A DNA stretch of 64,000 bases. Source: Halorhodospira halophila (GTDB taxonomy: Bacteria > Pseudomonadota > Gammaproteobacteria > Nitrococcales > Halorhodospiraceae). Location: assembly GCF_016653405.1 (NCBI RefSeq), contig NZ_NHSN01000001.1:1-64000 (forward strand), in the 5' to 3' direction. Below the pieces are notes generated by a model. It was not told the DNA's origin and did no database searches. It saw nothing but the letters and a program-made list of their open reading frames with translations. Shown here piece after piece: positions 56,396 to 64,000 of the stretch. The stretch's first letter is position 1. Each line of letters starts with the position of its first letter. The translations under genes and the position numbers were made by a program.

Positions 56396-56425
56396 CTGCG
56401 GGCCGGCCACCGGGCCGGTCCGCAG
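56396..56425. terminator. Hairpin between convergent sppA and maf
   Basis: CTGCGG G CCGGCC pairs with GGCCGG T CCGCAG around a 4-nt loop, a 13-bp stem including one G-U pair. It lies exactly between the two stop codons. No T-run is present. Confidence 0.55.
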
Positions 56426-56436
56426 CCGCAGGGGGA

Positions 56437-57018
56437 TCAGGGCAAACGGTAGCCCTTGTCGCGCAGAAGCCGGGCGACGCCGATCAGCGGCAGGCCGATG
56501 AGCGCCGAGGGGTCGTTGCTCTCCACGGACTCCAGCAGAGCGGCACCAAGGCCCTCCGAGCGAATTGCCCCGGCACAGTCGAGGGGATGGTCGGCTCGGA
56601 CGTAACGCTCGATGGTCTCTGCGTCGAGGCTCCGGAACCGGACCTGTACGGTTTCCAGCAGGTGTTCCTCGGCGCTGTCCTGGCATACGCAGACTGCGGT
56701 GAGAAAGCGCACGCATTGGCCGGAGTAGCGGCTCAGTTGCTCTCGGGCACGCTCTTCGCTTCCGGGCTTGCCGAGGATCTCGCTGCCGAGTGCCGCCACC
56801 TGGTCGCTGCCGATCACCACGGCTCCGGGGCGACGCTCGGCCACCGCCCGGGCCTTCTCCCGCGCTAGGCGCGCCACGGCGCCTTCCGGGGATTCGCCGC
56901 TGGCGATGGTCTCGTCAATAGAAGCGGCATCGATCTCAAACGGGATGCCCAGACGTTCGAGTAGCGCCCGACGATAAGGCGATGCGGAGGCCAGAATCAG
57001 CGATCCTGCTTCAGACAT
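56437..57018 (-). CDS. maf: Maf-like nucleotide pyrophosphatase (YceF subfamily)
   Basis: This 193-residue Maf/Ham1-fold enzyme starts LILASASPYRRALLERLGIPFE. The catalytic VIGSDQVAALGSEILGKP and LLESVESNDPSALIGLPL follow the YceF type, whose preferred substrate is 7-methyl-GTP. The conserved genomic position next to yceD-rpmF supports this subfamily. Confidence 0.92.
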   Translation of the reverse strand: MSEAGSLILASASPYRRALLERLGIPFEIDAASIDETIASGESPEGAVARLAREKARAVAERRPGAVVIGSDQVAALGSEILGKPGSEERAREQLSRYSGQCVRFLTAVCVCQDSAEEHLLETVQVRFRSLDAETIERYVRADHPLDCAGAIRSEGLGAALLESVESNDPSALIGLPLIGVARLLRDKGYRLP

Positions 57019-57083
57019 GGATTAAGACCCATTGGCTTGGAACGCCGTGCACCCTAGCGCCGTAAACGGCGCAGTGCCAGCAC

Positions 57084-57112
57084 TTTACAGTATCCGGTGG
57101 CGGGGCTAGTAT
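57084..57112 (+). promoter_or_regulatory. Sigma70 promoter at the start of yceD-rpmF
   Basis: -35 TTTACA (57084-57089) and -10 TAGTAT (57107-57112) are separated by exactly 17 bp. The -10 overlaps the ATG at 57111, so a transcript from it would begin at about 57119, just before the in-frame ATG at 57123. Confidence 0.6.
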
Positions 57113-57626
57113 GCAGACCCTTATGTTGCCGGATGGGCTGGCTCCAGACGATTTTGGCACGCCGCCTCGTGTCCACCAGGGCACTCTGGCGCTGCCGACC
57201 ATGCCGCGCCTGGCGCCATTGCTGGCGATCCAGGAAGGGCAGGCGTGGGCTCGCCTGGAAGGCAGCCTGGATGACGCGGGCCGGCGGGAACTGGCGGGGC
57301 GCATCGAGGCGGACGTGCCGCTGACGTGCCAGCGCTGCCTCGGGGTTTATTATCACCCGGTGGTCGTCGCCTTCCGGGTGGTCATCGTGGCGACCGAGGA
57401 GGAGGGCGAGGCCCTGCCCGACGAGCTGGAGCCCTATGTCTGCGGCTCGGCGGTTCGGCCCCTGCAGGTCGTCGAGGAAGAGATCCTGCTGGCGCTGCCG
57501 GTGGTGGCGCGGCATACAGGGGCGGATTGCACGCCCCCCGAACACGAGGCCGGTATCGCGCGGGAAGCCCTCAGCCCGTTTGCCAGCCTGCAGGGCAAGG
57601 TCCGCCGCCACGAGGCAGATGACTAA
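57111..57626 (+). CDS. yceD: YceD/DUF177 family protein, 23S rRNA accumulation
   Basis: This 171-residue protein has the DUF177 core TCQRCLGVYYHPV and PLQVVEEEILLALPVVARH. The family helps 23S rRNA accumulate and is almost always joined to rpmF, as here (50 bp downstream). The start MQTLMLP resembles E. coli YceD and is listed, but a good promoter overlaps this ATG. ATG 57123 is the alternative, which would give an almost leaderless message. Confidence 0.87.
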   Translation: MQTLMLPDGLAPDDFGTPPRVHQGTLALPTMPRLAPLLAIQEGQAWARLEGSLDDAGRRELAGRIEADVPLTCQRCLGVYYHPVVVAFRVVIVATEEEGEALPDELEPYVCGSAVRPLQVVEEEILLALPVVARHTGADCTPPEHEAGIAREALSPFASLQGKVRRHEADD

Positions 57627-57676
57627 CCAGGGCCCCGCCAAAAACGAATTTCTGAACCGATCGGAGTGATTAGACA

Positions 57677-57856
57677 ATGGCCGTACAACAGAATCGCAAG
57701 ACGCCCTCCAAGCGTGGTATGCGTCGCTCCCACGACAGCCTGAGCAAGCCGACGCTCGCCACGGAGCAGAGCACCGGCGAGACTCATCGCCGTCACCACA
57801 TCAGCGCCGACGGCTACTACCGGGGCCGCAAGGTGACCCGCGGGCAGGACGACTGA
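57677..57856 (+). CDS. rpmF: 50S ribosomal protein L32
   Basis: This 59-residue basic protein starts [20 protein letters not shown], the classic L32 N-terminus, and ends [14 protein letters not shown]. The C-terminal cysteines found in some L32 proteins are absent, so it is the zinc-free type. GGAG lies about 10 bases upstream. It lies between yceD and plsX, its universal position in gammaproteobacteria. Confidence 0.95.
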   Translation: MAVQQNRKTPSKRGMRRSHDSLSKPTLATEQSTGETHRRHHISADGYYRGRKVTRGQDD

Positions 57857-57914
57857 GCCGCTCCGCCGTGGTCGTCATCGCGGGGTATTGCCCAGTCGTC
57901 GAGCGGGTGAAGGC

Positions 57915-58946
57915 ATGACGGGCCATATAACCCTTTCGCTGGACGCTATGGGCGGGGATCAGGGACCCAGTGTCGTGGTCCCCGCTGCTTTGCGGGCGCT
58001 GGAACGCCACCCCCATCTCCACGTGGTGCTCGTGGGGCAGGAAGAGACCCTGCGCGAGCACCTCCGGGCGGAGAGGTACGGCGATGCCGAGCGCGTGAGC
58101 GTGCGCCACTGCACGCAGGTCGTGGCCATGGACGAGCCGCCTTCCCAGGCGCTGCGCTCCAAGAAGGATTCGTCCATGCGTGTCACCCTGGAGATGGTCA
58201 AGGCCGGGGAGGCCGATGGCTGTGTAAGCGCCGGGAACACCGGTGCGCTCATGGCGACCGCCCGCTACTTGTTGAAGACCCTGCCGGGCATCGACCGGCC
58301 GGCGATCATGAGCACCCTCCCCACGCTTGACGGTGCCACACACATGCTGGATCTCGGTGCCAACGTCGACTGCACCGGCGACCACCTCTTTCAGTTTGCT
58401 GTCATGGGGGCGGTGGCCGCGGAGGCTGTCCACGGGGTGGAGCGTCCGCGTGTGGGGCTGCTGAACATCGGGGAAGAGGAGATCAAGGGCAACGAGTCGG
58501 TCAAGCACGCCGCGGAGCTGCTGCTGGAGTCCCGGGAGATCCACTACACCGGTTACATCGAGGGCGACGGCATCTTCAAGGGCGAGGCCGACGTGGTCGT
58601 TTGCGACGGATTCGTCGGCAACGTGGCCCTAAAGTCCAGTGAAGGCGTGGCGTCACTGATCTCCGAGTACATGCGCAGGGAGTTCCGCCGCAACCTTCTC
58701 TCGCGGATCGCCGGGTTGATCGCGCTGCCGGTGCTGCGTTCGCTGCGCGGGCGTATCGATCCCCGTCAGTATAACGGCGCGAGCCTGCTCGGCCTGCGGG
58801 GGGTTGCCCTCAAGAGTCACGGTTCGGCGGACAGCTTTGCCTTTGGTCGGGCCATCGACACCGCTGTCCGGGAGGCCGAACAGGGGGTCCCGGACCTGAT
58901 CAATGCGCGCATCGAGCGGCTGCTGGGGGCGAGAGAAGGGGCGTGA
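57915..58946 (+). CDS. plsX: Phosphate acyltransferase PlsX
   Basis: This 343-residue enzyme makes acyl-phosphate from acyl-ACP for phospholipid synthesis. The N-terminus [33 protein letters not shown] and GEEEIKGNE are signature stretches. ATG 57915 is used. The stop overlaps the fabH GTG (GTGA), linking membrane lipid and fatty-acid synthesis. Confidence 0.95.
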   Translation: MTGHITLSLDAMGGDQGPSVVVPAALRALERHPHLHVVLVGQEETLREHLRAERYGDAERVSVRHCTQVVAMDEPPSQALRSKKDSSMRVTLEMVKAGEADGCVSAGNTGALMATARYLLKTLPGIDRPAIMSTLPTLDGATHMLDLGANVDCTGDHLFQFAVMGAVAAEAVHGVERPRVGLLNIGEEEIKGNESVKHAAELLLESREIHYTGYIEGDGIFKGEADVVVCDGFVGNVALKSSEGVASLISEYMRREFRRNLLSRIAGLIALPVLRSLRGRIDPRQYNGASLLGLRGVALKSHGSADSFAFGRAIDTAVREAEQGVPDLINARIERLLGAREGA

Positions 58947-59914
58947 GCAACGCAAGGATAATCGGCACCGGGAGCTACCTCCCCGAACGTGTGATCACAA
59001 ACAAGGATCTCGAGCAGCATGTCGAGACCTCGGATCAGTGGATCCGCGAGCGCACGGGGATCGGCGAGCGGCGGGTGATCGCCGATGAGGAGGTCTGCGG
59101 CGATCTCGGTCGGATCGCGGCGCAGCGGGCGCTGGAAGCGGCCGGAGTCAGCGGCGATGAGATCGATCTGGTCATCGTCGCCACCTGCACGCCTGACCGG
59201 ATCTTTCCAAGTACGGCCTCGTCCCTGCAGCGCGCCCTTGGGGTGCGTCCCGGTGCGGCGGCCTTCGACATCTCGGCGGCCTGCTCAGGGTTTATCTACG
59301 CTCTGGGTATCGCCGAGCGTTTCGTGCGTTGCGGTGATGCGCGCCGTGCCCTGGTGATCGGTGCCGAGGCGATGACCCGCATCCTCAACTGGGAGGATCG
59401 CGGGACCTGCGTGCTCTTCGGGGATGGCGGTGGAGCTGTGGTGCTTGAGGCCTCGGACGAACCCGGTGTGCTCTCCACCCACCTGCACTGTGACGGTCGC
59501 TATGAGCCGCTGCTGTATGTCCCGTGGGGGCCGGGGCGGGGCTACGCCGCCCTCGGGGCCGAAAGCGGCTACATCCACATGCGGGGCAACGAGGTGTTCA
59601 AGGTGGCCGTGAACACCCTTACGCGGATTGTCGAAGAGACCCTGGACTCGGCCGGGGTCGACAAGGGCGAGGTCGACTGGCTCGTCCCGCATCAGGCGAA
59701 TATCCGCATCATCCAGGCCACCGCGAAGAAGCTCGATCTGCCCATGGAGCGCGTGGTGGTGACGGTGGGCGAGCACGGCAACACGTCGGCTGCGTCGATC
59801 CCCATCGCCTTGGATACCGCGGTGCGTGACGGTCGCATCCAGCGCGGGGAGACCCTGCTGCTGGAAGCCTTCGGTGGCGGGTTTACCTGGGGGTCGGCGC
59901 TGGTCCGGTACTAG
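58943..59914 (+). CDS. fabH: 3-oxoacyl-ACP synthase III (FabH)
   Basis: This 323-residue enzyme starts fatty-acid synthesis by condensing acetyl-CoA with malonyl-ACP. The catalytic triad is Cys114 ([12 protein letters not shown]), His250 (VPHQANIRI) and Asn in [10 protein letters not shown]. The start is GTG, overlapping plsX. Confidence 0.96.
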   Translation: MSNARIIGTGSYLPERVITNKDLEQHVETSDQWIRERTGIGERRVIADEEVCGDLGRIAAQRALEAAGVSGDEIDLVIVATCTPDRIFPSTASSLQRALGVRPGAAAFDISAACSGFIYALGIAERFVRCGDARRALVIGAEAMTRILNWEDRGTCVLFGDGGGAVVLEASDEPGVLSTHLHCDGRYEPLLYVPWGPGRGYAALGAESGYIHMRGNEVFKVAVNTLTRIVEETLDSAGVDKGEVDWLVPHQANIRIIQATAKKLDLPMERVVVTVGEHGNTSAASIPIALDTAVRDGRIQRGETLLLEAFGGGFTWGSALVRY

Positions 59915-59947
59915 CCCTCCCGAGATGGATTCCGTGCAGGAGCTGAG

Positions 59948-60901
59948 ATGAGCAATCACACCCCGGAATTTGCAATGGTCTTTCCCGGCCAGGGCTCCCA
60001 GGCGGTCGGGATGATGGCGGCCTGGCAGGAAGACGAAACGGTCCGCGAGACCTTCGGCGAAGCCTCCGAGCCGCTGGGTTACGATCTCTGGGAACTGATC
60101 GCGAACGGGCCAGCTGAGGAACTCGATCGGACCGATCGTACGCAGCCCGCCATCCTGGTCGCCAGCGTGGCGCTGTGGCGCGTCTGGCAGGAACGAGGCG
60201 GTGCGGAGCCGGCGGTGCTGGCCGGACACAGCCTGGGGGAGTACAGCGCGCTGGTGGCTGCCGAGTCGCTGCAGCTCGCCGATGCGGCCGCGCTGGTGGC
60301 CGAGCGCGGTCGCTACATGCAGGAGGCCGTGCCGGCCGGCGAGGGCGCCATGGCGGCGGTCATCGGGCTTGAGGACGACAAGATCCGGGAGATCTGCGCC
60401 GGCGCCGCCCAGGGGGCCGTCGTGCAGCCCGTCAACTTCAACGCGCCGGGACAGGTGGTCATCGCCGGCAACCAGGAGGCAGTGGAACGGGCCGGTTCCG
60501 CCGCGAAGGAGGCCGGCGCCAAGCGAGTTCTGCCGCTGCCAGTCAGCGCGCCGTCCCACTGCAGCCTCATGCAGCCAGCCGCCGAGCGTCTGGCCCAGCG
60601 CCTCGAGGAAGTAGCGATCGAGGAGCCGCGCCGTCCGGTCATCCACAACGTCGATGTCTCGGTCAGCCGGGACGCTGCGTCGATCCGCCGCCGGCTGGTC
60701 GAGCAGCTGGCGAACCCGGTGCGGTGGACGGAGACGGTCCAGAAGATGAGCGGCGAAGGCGTTCAGGTCCTGGCGGAGTGCGGCCCGGGCAAGGTTCTGA
60801 CCGGACTGACTCGCCGGATTGAGCGCAGCCTTCAGGGCGGATCGCTCAGCGAGCCGGACACTCTGGACGACATGCTGCGCCGTTTCCCGGCGACCAGCTA
60901 A
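59948..60901 (+). CDS. fabD: Malonyl-CoA:ACP transacylase (FabD)
   Basis: This 317-residue enzyme loads malonate onto ACP. FPGQGSQAVGMM lies at the N-terminus, the active serine is in AGHSLGEYSALV, and the histidine in SAPSHCSLM. AGGAG precedes the ATG by 5 bases. It lies between fabH and fabG. Confidence 0.96.
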   Translation: MSNHTPEFAMVFPGQGSQAVGMMAAWQEDETVRETFGEASEPLGYDLWELIANGPAEELDRTDRTQPAILVASVALWRVWQERGGAEPAVLAGHSLGEYSALVAAESLQLADAAALVAERGRYMQEAVPAGEGAMAAVIGLEDDKIREICAGAAQGAVVQPVNFNAPGQVVIAGNQEAVERAGSAAKEAGAKRVLPLPVSAPSHCSLMQPAAERLAQRLEEVAIEEPRRPVIHNVDVSVSRDAASIRRRLVEQLANPVRWTETVQKMSGEGVQVLAECGPGKVLTGLTRRIERSLQGGSLSEPDTLDDMLRRFPATS

Positions 60902-60936
60902 CCCCATCCGGACAGCTTTTGTTTGAAGGAGGCAGC

Positions 60937-61692
60937 GTGCACGGCAAAGACGACCTGCAGGGGCATATCGCCCTGGTAACCGGGGCGAGCCGGGGCATCG
61001 GCCAAGCCGTTCTGGAGTCCCTCGGCCGCGCCGGCGCGACGGTCATCGGGACCGCCACCAGCGAGCAGGGCGCCGAGGGAATTCGGCAGCGCCTGTCGGA
61101 GGCCGGGCTTATGGGCACCGGGATGGCACTGGATGTCACCGACTCGGAGCAGATTGCCGAGGTGCTGGGCGCCATTGGCCGTGACTTCGGGGCGCCAACC
61201 ATCCTGGTGAATAACGCCGGCATCACCCGCGACAACCTGCTCATGCGGATGAAGGATGATGAGTGGGATCAGATCATCGACACGAACCTCAGCTCCGTCT
61301 ACCGCATGAGCAAGGCGTGCCTGCGCGGCATGATGAAGGCGCGCGGCGGGCGCATCATCAACATCGGTTCGGTCGTCGGGGCCATGGGCAACGCCGGTCA
61401 GGCCAATTACTCTGCGGCGAAGGCCGGCATCATGGGCCTGACCAAGTCGATGGCCCGGGAGCTCGGTGCGCGCAACATCACGGTGAACACGGTAGCGCCC
61501 GGATTCATTGAGACGGATATGACGGCCGCCATGAGCGAGGAGCAGCGGGCGGCGCTGATTGGCAATGTGCCCCTGGAGCGGCTTGGCAGCCCGGAGGATA
61601 TCGCCGCGGCGGTGACTTTCCTGGCCTCGCCGTCCGCCGGTTACATCACGGGCGAGACACTGCACGTCAACGGCGGCATGCACATGGCTTAA
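60937..61692 (+). CDS. fabG: 3-oxoacyl-ACP reductase (FabG)
   Basis: This 251-residue short-chain dehydrogenase has the NADPH-binding [12 protein letters not shown] and the active-site [18 protein letters not shown] (Tyr and Lys). The conserved [14 protein letters not shown] and [14 protein letters not shown] complete the FabG pattern. GTG 60937 is chosen with AAGGAGG 4 bases upstream; a TTG at 60919 is less likely. Confidence 0.96.
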   Translation: MHGKDDLQGHIALVTGASRGIGQAVLESLGRAGATVIGTATSEQGAEGIRQRLSEAGLMGTGMALDVTDSEQIAEVLGAIGRDFGAPTILVNNAGITRDNLLMRMKDDEWDQIIDTNLSSVYRMSKACLRGMMKARGGRIINIGSVVGAMGNAGQANYSAAKAGIMGLTKSMARELGARNITVNTVAPGFIETDMTAAMSEEQRAALIGNVPLERLGSPEDIAAAVTFLASPSAGYITGETLHVNGGMHMA

Positions 61693-61769
61693 AACTCGTT
61701 GTTAAACAGTATCTTGTAAATGGTTCAGGATTCAGCTGGGGCGTTCTGGTACTCAGCGAACTGTTCCCC

Positions 61770-61775
61770 TACAAT
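61770..61775 (+). promoter_or_regulatory. Possible -10 element of an acpP promoter
   Basis: TACAAT lies in the 134-bp fabG-acpP gap, about 50 bases before the acpP start. No good -35 hexamer is found at the right distance. ACP needs much higher expression than its neighbours, which makes a promoter here plausible. Confidence 0.35.
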
Positions 61776-61826
61776 ACGCGCCGCAGCCGGAAGACTGCGC
61801 CAATTAGAACCTCGGAGGACCTTTTA

Positions 61827-62066
61827 ATGAGCAGCATCGAAGATCGCGTCAAGAAAATCGTCGTCGAGCAACTGGGGGTCAAAGAGGAAGAGGTCACTGG
61901 TGAGGCCTCGTTCGTGGACGACCTTGGCGCCGACTCGCTGGACACCGTCGAGCTCGTGATGGCGCTCGAGGAGGAGTTCGAGTGCGAGATCCCCGACGAG
62001 GAAGCCGAAAAGATCACGACGGTCCAGCAGGCCGTGGACTACATCAAGAAGCACCTGGAGGGGTAA
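61827..62066 (+). CDS. acpP: Acyl carrier protein
   Basis: This 79-residue acidic helical protein carries 4'-phosphopantetheine on Ser37 in [20 protein letters not shown]. It is the fatty-acid chain carrier. GGAGGA lies about 8 bases upstream of the ATG. It lies between fabG and fabF. Confidence 0.98.
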   Translation: MSSIEDRVKKIVVEQLGVKEEEVTGEASFVDDLGADSLDTVELVMALEEEFECEIPDEEAEKITTVQQAVDYIKKHLEG

Positions 62067-62096
62067 CCCCCACGGGCCACAGTCTGAAGGCGCAGC

Positions 62097-62121
62097 GGGG
62101 CCGGTCCGGTGGACCGGCCCC
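62097..62121 (+). terminator. Strong hairpin between acpP and fabF, possible attenuator
   Basis: An 11-bp perfect stem (GGGGCCGGTCC / GGACCGGCCCC) with a GGT loop lies 30 bases after the acpP stop. No T-run follows. It probably stabilises the acpP 3' end or partly reduces transcription into fabF. Confidence 0.5.
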
Positions 62122-62153
62122 GATACATTCTGCGCCCCGAAGGGCACAAGGGT

Positions 62154-63398
62154 ATGGATGATCGAGCCGTTGTCGTAACCGGGCTGGGGGTGGTCTCTCC
62201 GGTCGGTCACTCCGCTGATGAAGCCTGGTCCGCGGTGACCGAGGGCCGCAGCGGGATCCGGACCATCACCGAGTTTGATACGTCCGCCTACGCGGTCCAG
62301 TTCGGCGGGACGATCGAGGGCTTCGATGTGTCCCAGTATCTGCCGCGCAAAGAAGCACGGCGGATGGACCCGTTCATCCACTATGCCTTCGGCGCCTGTG
62401 CCGAAGCCCTGGAGTCGAGCGGCCTGGAGATCCGCGAGGACAACGCGGACCGGATCGGGCTGTCCGTTGGCTCCGGCATCGGCGGTATCCTGGGGATCGA
62501 GACGGGCCACCAGGCCCTGATGGAGGGTGGGCCACGCAAGGTCTCTCCCTTCCTGGTGCCGAGCAGCGTGATCAATATGGCGGCCGGGAACCTATCGATC
62601 CACTACGGACTGCGCGGCCCCAATCTCTCAACCGTCACCGCCTGCGCGGCGGGCACCCACAACCTCGGTGTCTCCGCCCGCATGATTGCCGCCGGAGACG
62701 CGGACGTCATGATCGCCGGCGGTGCGGAGAAGTGCATCACCCCGCTGGGACTGGCGGCGTTCTCGTCGGCGCGGGCGCTGTCGAGTCGCAACGATGATCC
62801 CTCGACGGCCAGTCGCCCCTGGGATGTCGATCGCGATGGTTTCGTCCTGAGCGAAGGCGCGGCGGTCCTGGTGCTGGAGTCCTATGCCCATGCGCGAGCG
62901 CGCGGGGCGACCATACTGGCCGAGCTGGCCGGGTTCGGCACCAGCTCGGATGCCCATCACATCACGCAGCCTGCCGAGAGCGGCGAGGGGGCGCAGCGCT
63001 GTATGGCGCGGGCCCTTGAAGACGCCGCCATGGCACCCGCGGATATCGATTACATCAACGCCCACGGTACATCGACCCAGATCGGCGACCTGGCCGAGGC
63101 GGCGGCCGTCAAGCGCCTGTTTGGCGATCGGGCCGGCGAGGTGGCCATGAGTTCCACCAAGTCGGTGACCGGGCATCTGCTCGGCGCCGCCGGCGGGCTG
63201 GAGGCGGTATTCAGCGTGTTGGCGCTGCGCGACGGGATCATTCCGCCGACCTGCAATCTCCATCACCTGGAGGCCGATTGCGCCGGTCTCGATCTGGTAC
63301 CCGGCGAGGCGCGGCAACAGCGGCTGCAGGCCGTACTCAGCAACTCCTTCGGATTCGGCGGGACGAACGCTTCCCTGATCTTTCGCAAGGCGAGCTGA
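62154..63398 (+). CDS. fabF: 3-oxoacyl-ACP synthase II (FabF)
   Basis: This 414-residue elongating condensing enzyme has VVVTGLGVVSPVG at the N-terminus. The active cysteine is in TVTACAAGTHNLG, and the two histidines in INAHGTSTQIGD and GHLLGAAGGLEA. ATG 62154 is chosen; no better upstream start exists. pabC follows closely, the usual order. Confidence 0.96.
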   Translation: MDDRAVVVTGLGVVSPVGHSADEAWSAVTEGRSGIRTITEFDTSAYAVQFGGTIEGFDVSQYLPRKEARRMDPFIHYAFGACAEALESSGLEIREDNADRIGLSVGSGIGGILGIETGHQALMEGGPRKVSPFLVPSSVINMAAGNLSIHYGLRGPNLSTVTACAAGTHNLGVSARMIAAGDADVMIAGGAEKCITPLGLAAFSSARALSSRNDDPSTASRPWDVDRDGFVLSEGAAVLVLESYAHARARGATILAELAGFGTSSDAHHITQPAESGEGAQRCMARALEDAAMAPADIDYINAHGTSTQIGDLAEAAAVKRLFGDRAGEVAMSSTKSVTGHLLGAAGGLEAVFSVLALRDGIIPPTCNLHHLEADCAGLDLVPGEARQQRLQAVLSNSFGFGGTNASLIFRKAS

Positions 63399-63411
63399 GA
63401 AGTGGGGGCCC

Positions 63412-64000
63412 TTGAGCCGTAAGCAACTGGTCAACGGCAGAGCGGATACGGCCCTGGATGCCGAGGACCGTGGCCTGGCCTATGGCGACGGTCTGTTCGA
63501 AACCATAGCGGTGAATCGGGGGCGGCTGTGTCTATGGGACTACCATATGGACCGGCTGCTGGACGGGGCGCGGCAGCTGGGGCTCCCGGAGCCACCATTG
63601 GCGACCCTGCGAGAAGAGGCCCGCTTTCTTACCGAAAAGGTGGAGAGCGGGGTGCTCAAGGTGGTCTACACCCGGGGCAGCAGTGAAGGGCGCGGCTACC
63701 TGCCCCCGTCCCGGCCGATCCCCACCCGCATCCTGACGCTTCACAATCCGCCGGCGATCCCGCCGGAACGCTGGCAGGGGGTCGATGTCCGCCTCTGCCG
63801 GACGCGCATCAGTGCGCAGCCCCGGCTGGCCGGTATCAAGCACCTCAATCGCCTGGAGCAGGTGATGGCCCGTTCCGAGTGGCGGGATGCGGCCATCGCC
63901 GAGGGCTTGATGCTCGATGCCGACGGGCTCATCGTGGAGGGTACCGCGACCAACGTCTTCGCGGTCCGGAACCGGGTGTTGCTGACGCCGCCGCTGACCC
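63412..64000 (+). CDS. pabC: Aminodeoxychorismate lyase (PabC), truncated by window end
   Basis: The first 196 codons of a class IV PLP enzyme that releases pyruvate from aminodeoxychorismate to give p-aminobenzoate for folate. The N-terminus LAYGDGLFETIAV, the PLP lysine in AGIKHLNRLEQVMAR and EGTATNVFAV are typical. The start is TTG 63412, 13 bases after the fabF stop. The frame is open at base 64000. Confidence 0.9.
   Translation, partial: MSRKQLVNGRADTALDAEDRGLAYGDGLFETIAVNRGRLCLWDYHMDRLLDGARQLGLPEPPLATLREEARFLTEKVESGVLKVVYTRGSSEGRGYLPPSRPIPTRILTLHNPPAIPPERWQGVDVRLCRTRISAQPRLAGIKHLNRLEQVMARSEWRDAAIAEGLMLDADGLIVEGTATNVFAVRNRVLLTPPLT

Overview
The window is about 64 kb of high-GC gammaproteobacterial chromosome. 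Three things place it: the rne-rluC-sppA-maf-yceD-rpmF-plsX-fabHDG-acpP-fabF-pabC block, the exbBD-msbA-lpxK-kdsB block, and the nagZ/MTIP/csiV/mfd neighbourhood, which resembles the arrangement in Pseudomonas. Very high GC, acidic proteins and frequent GTG/TTG starts fit a halophilic purple sulfur bacterium of the Ectothiorhodospiraceae (Halorhodospira-like). That placement is inference; no rRNA is present to confirm it.

Layout. 0.4-5 kb: PAS-GGDEF-EAL signalling protein, TenA thiamin salvage enzyme, NfeD/QmcA membrane pair and a DUF2237 protein. 5-12.4 kb: an accessory island. It starts with a MazG-like pyrophosphohydrolase and a DUF2075 ATPase fused to a LexA-like S24 domain, broken by a one-base frameshift. 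It continues with markedly AT-richer DNA holding a DUF2971 gene, a free-standing reverse transcriptase, and a zinc-ribbon/membrane-protein pair. Each of these three units is followed by an inverted-repeat site with the architecture of an integron attC site. No integrase is present, so this looks like an integrase-less cassette array (CALIN-like) carrying probable anti-phage genes. It ends about 270 bp from a tRNA-Val gene.

12.7-25 kb: tRNA-Val, gltX, tRNA-Ala, CIA30, a DCC thioredoxin-like protein, and the complete recC-recB-recD operon. 25-33.6 kb: thiC with a TPP riboswitch, glycerate kinase, phhB, moaC, gpmA, and a tight run of CYTH phosphatase, L,D-transpeptidase, nagZ, hypoxanthine phosphoribosyltransferase and methylthioinosine phosphorylase (wall recycling and purine salvage). 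33.6-43.7 kb: csiV-mfd-DUF4870, the aguA-aguB putrescine genes, sfsA, lolC-lolD (lipoprotein export) and a DUF2062 protein. 43.8-51.2 kb: comEC, exbB-exbD, msbA-lpxK-kdsB (LPS assembly) and a low-molecular-weight tyrosine phosphatase. 51.2-64 kb: RNase E with a long leader, rluC-sppA, maf, and the yceD-rpmF-plsX-fab fatty-acid synthesis cluster ending in a truncated pabC.

Apart from the island at 5-12.4 kb, the window is conserved housekeeping DNA. The island is the part worth following up.
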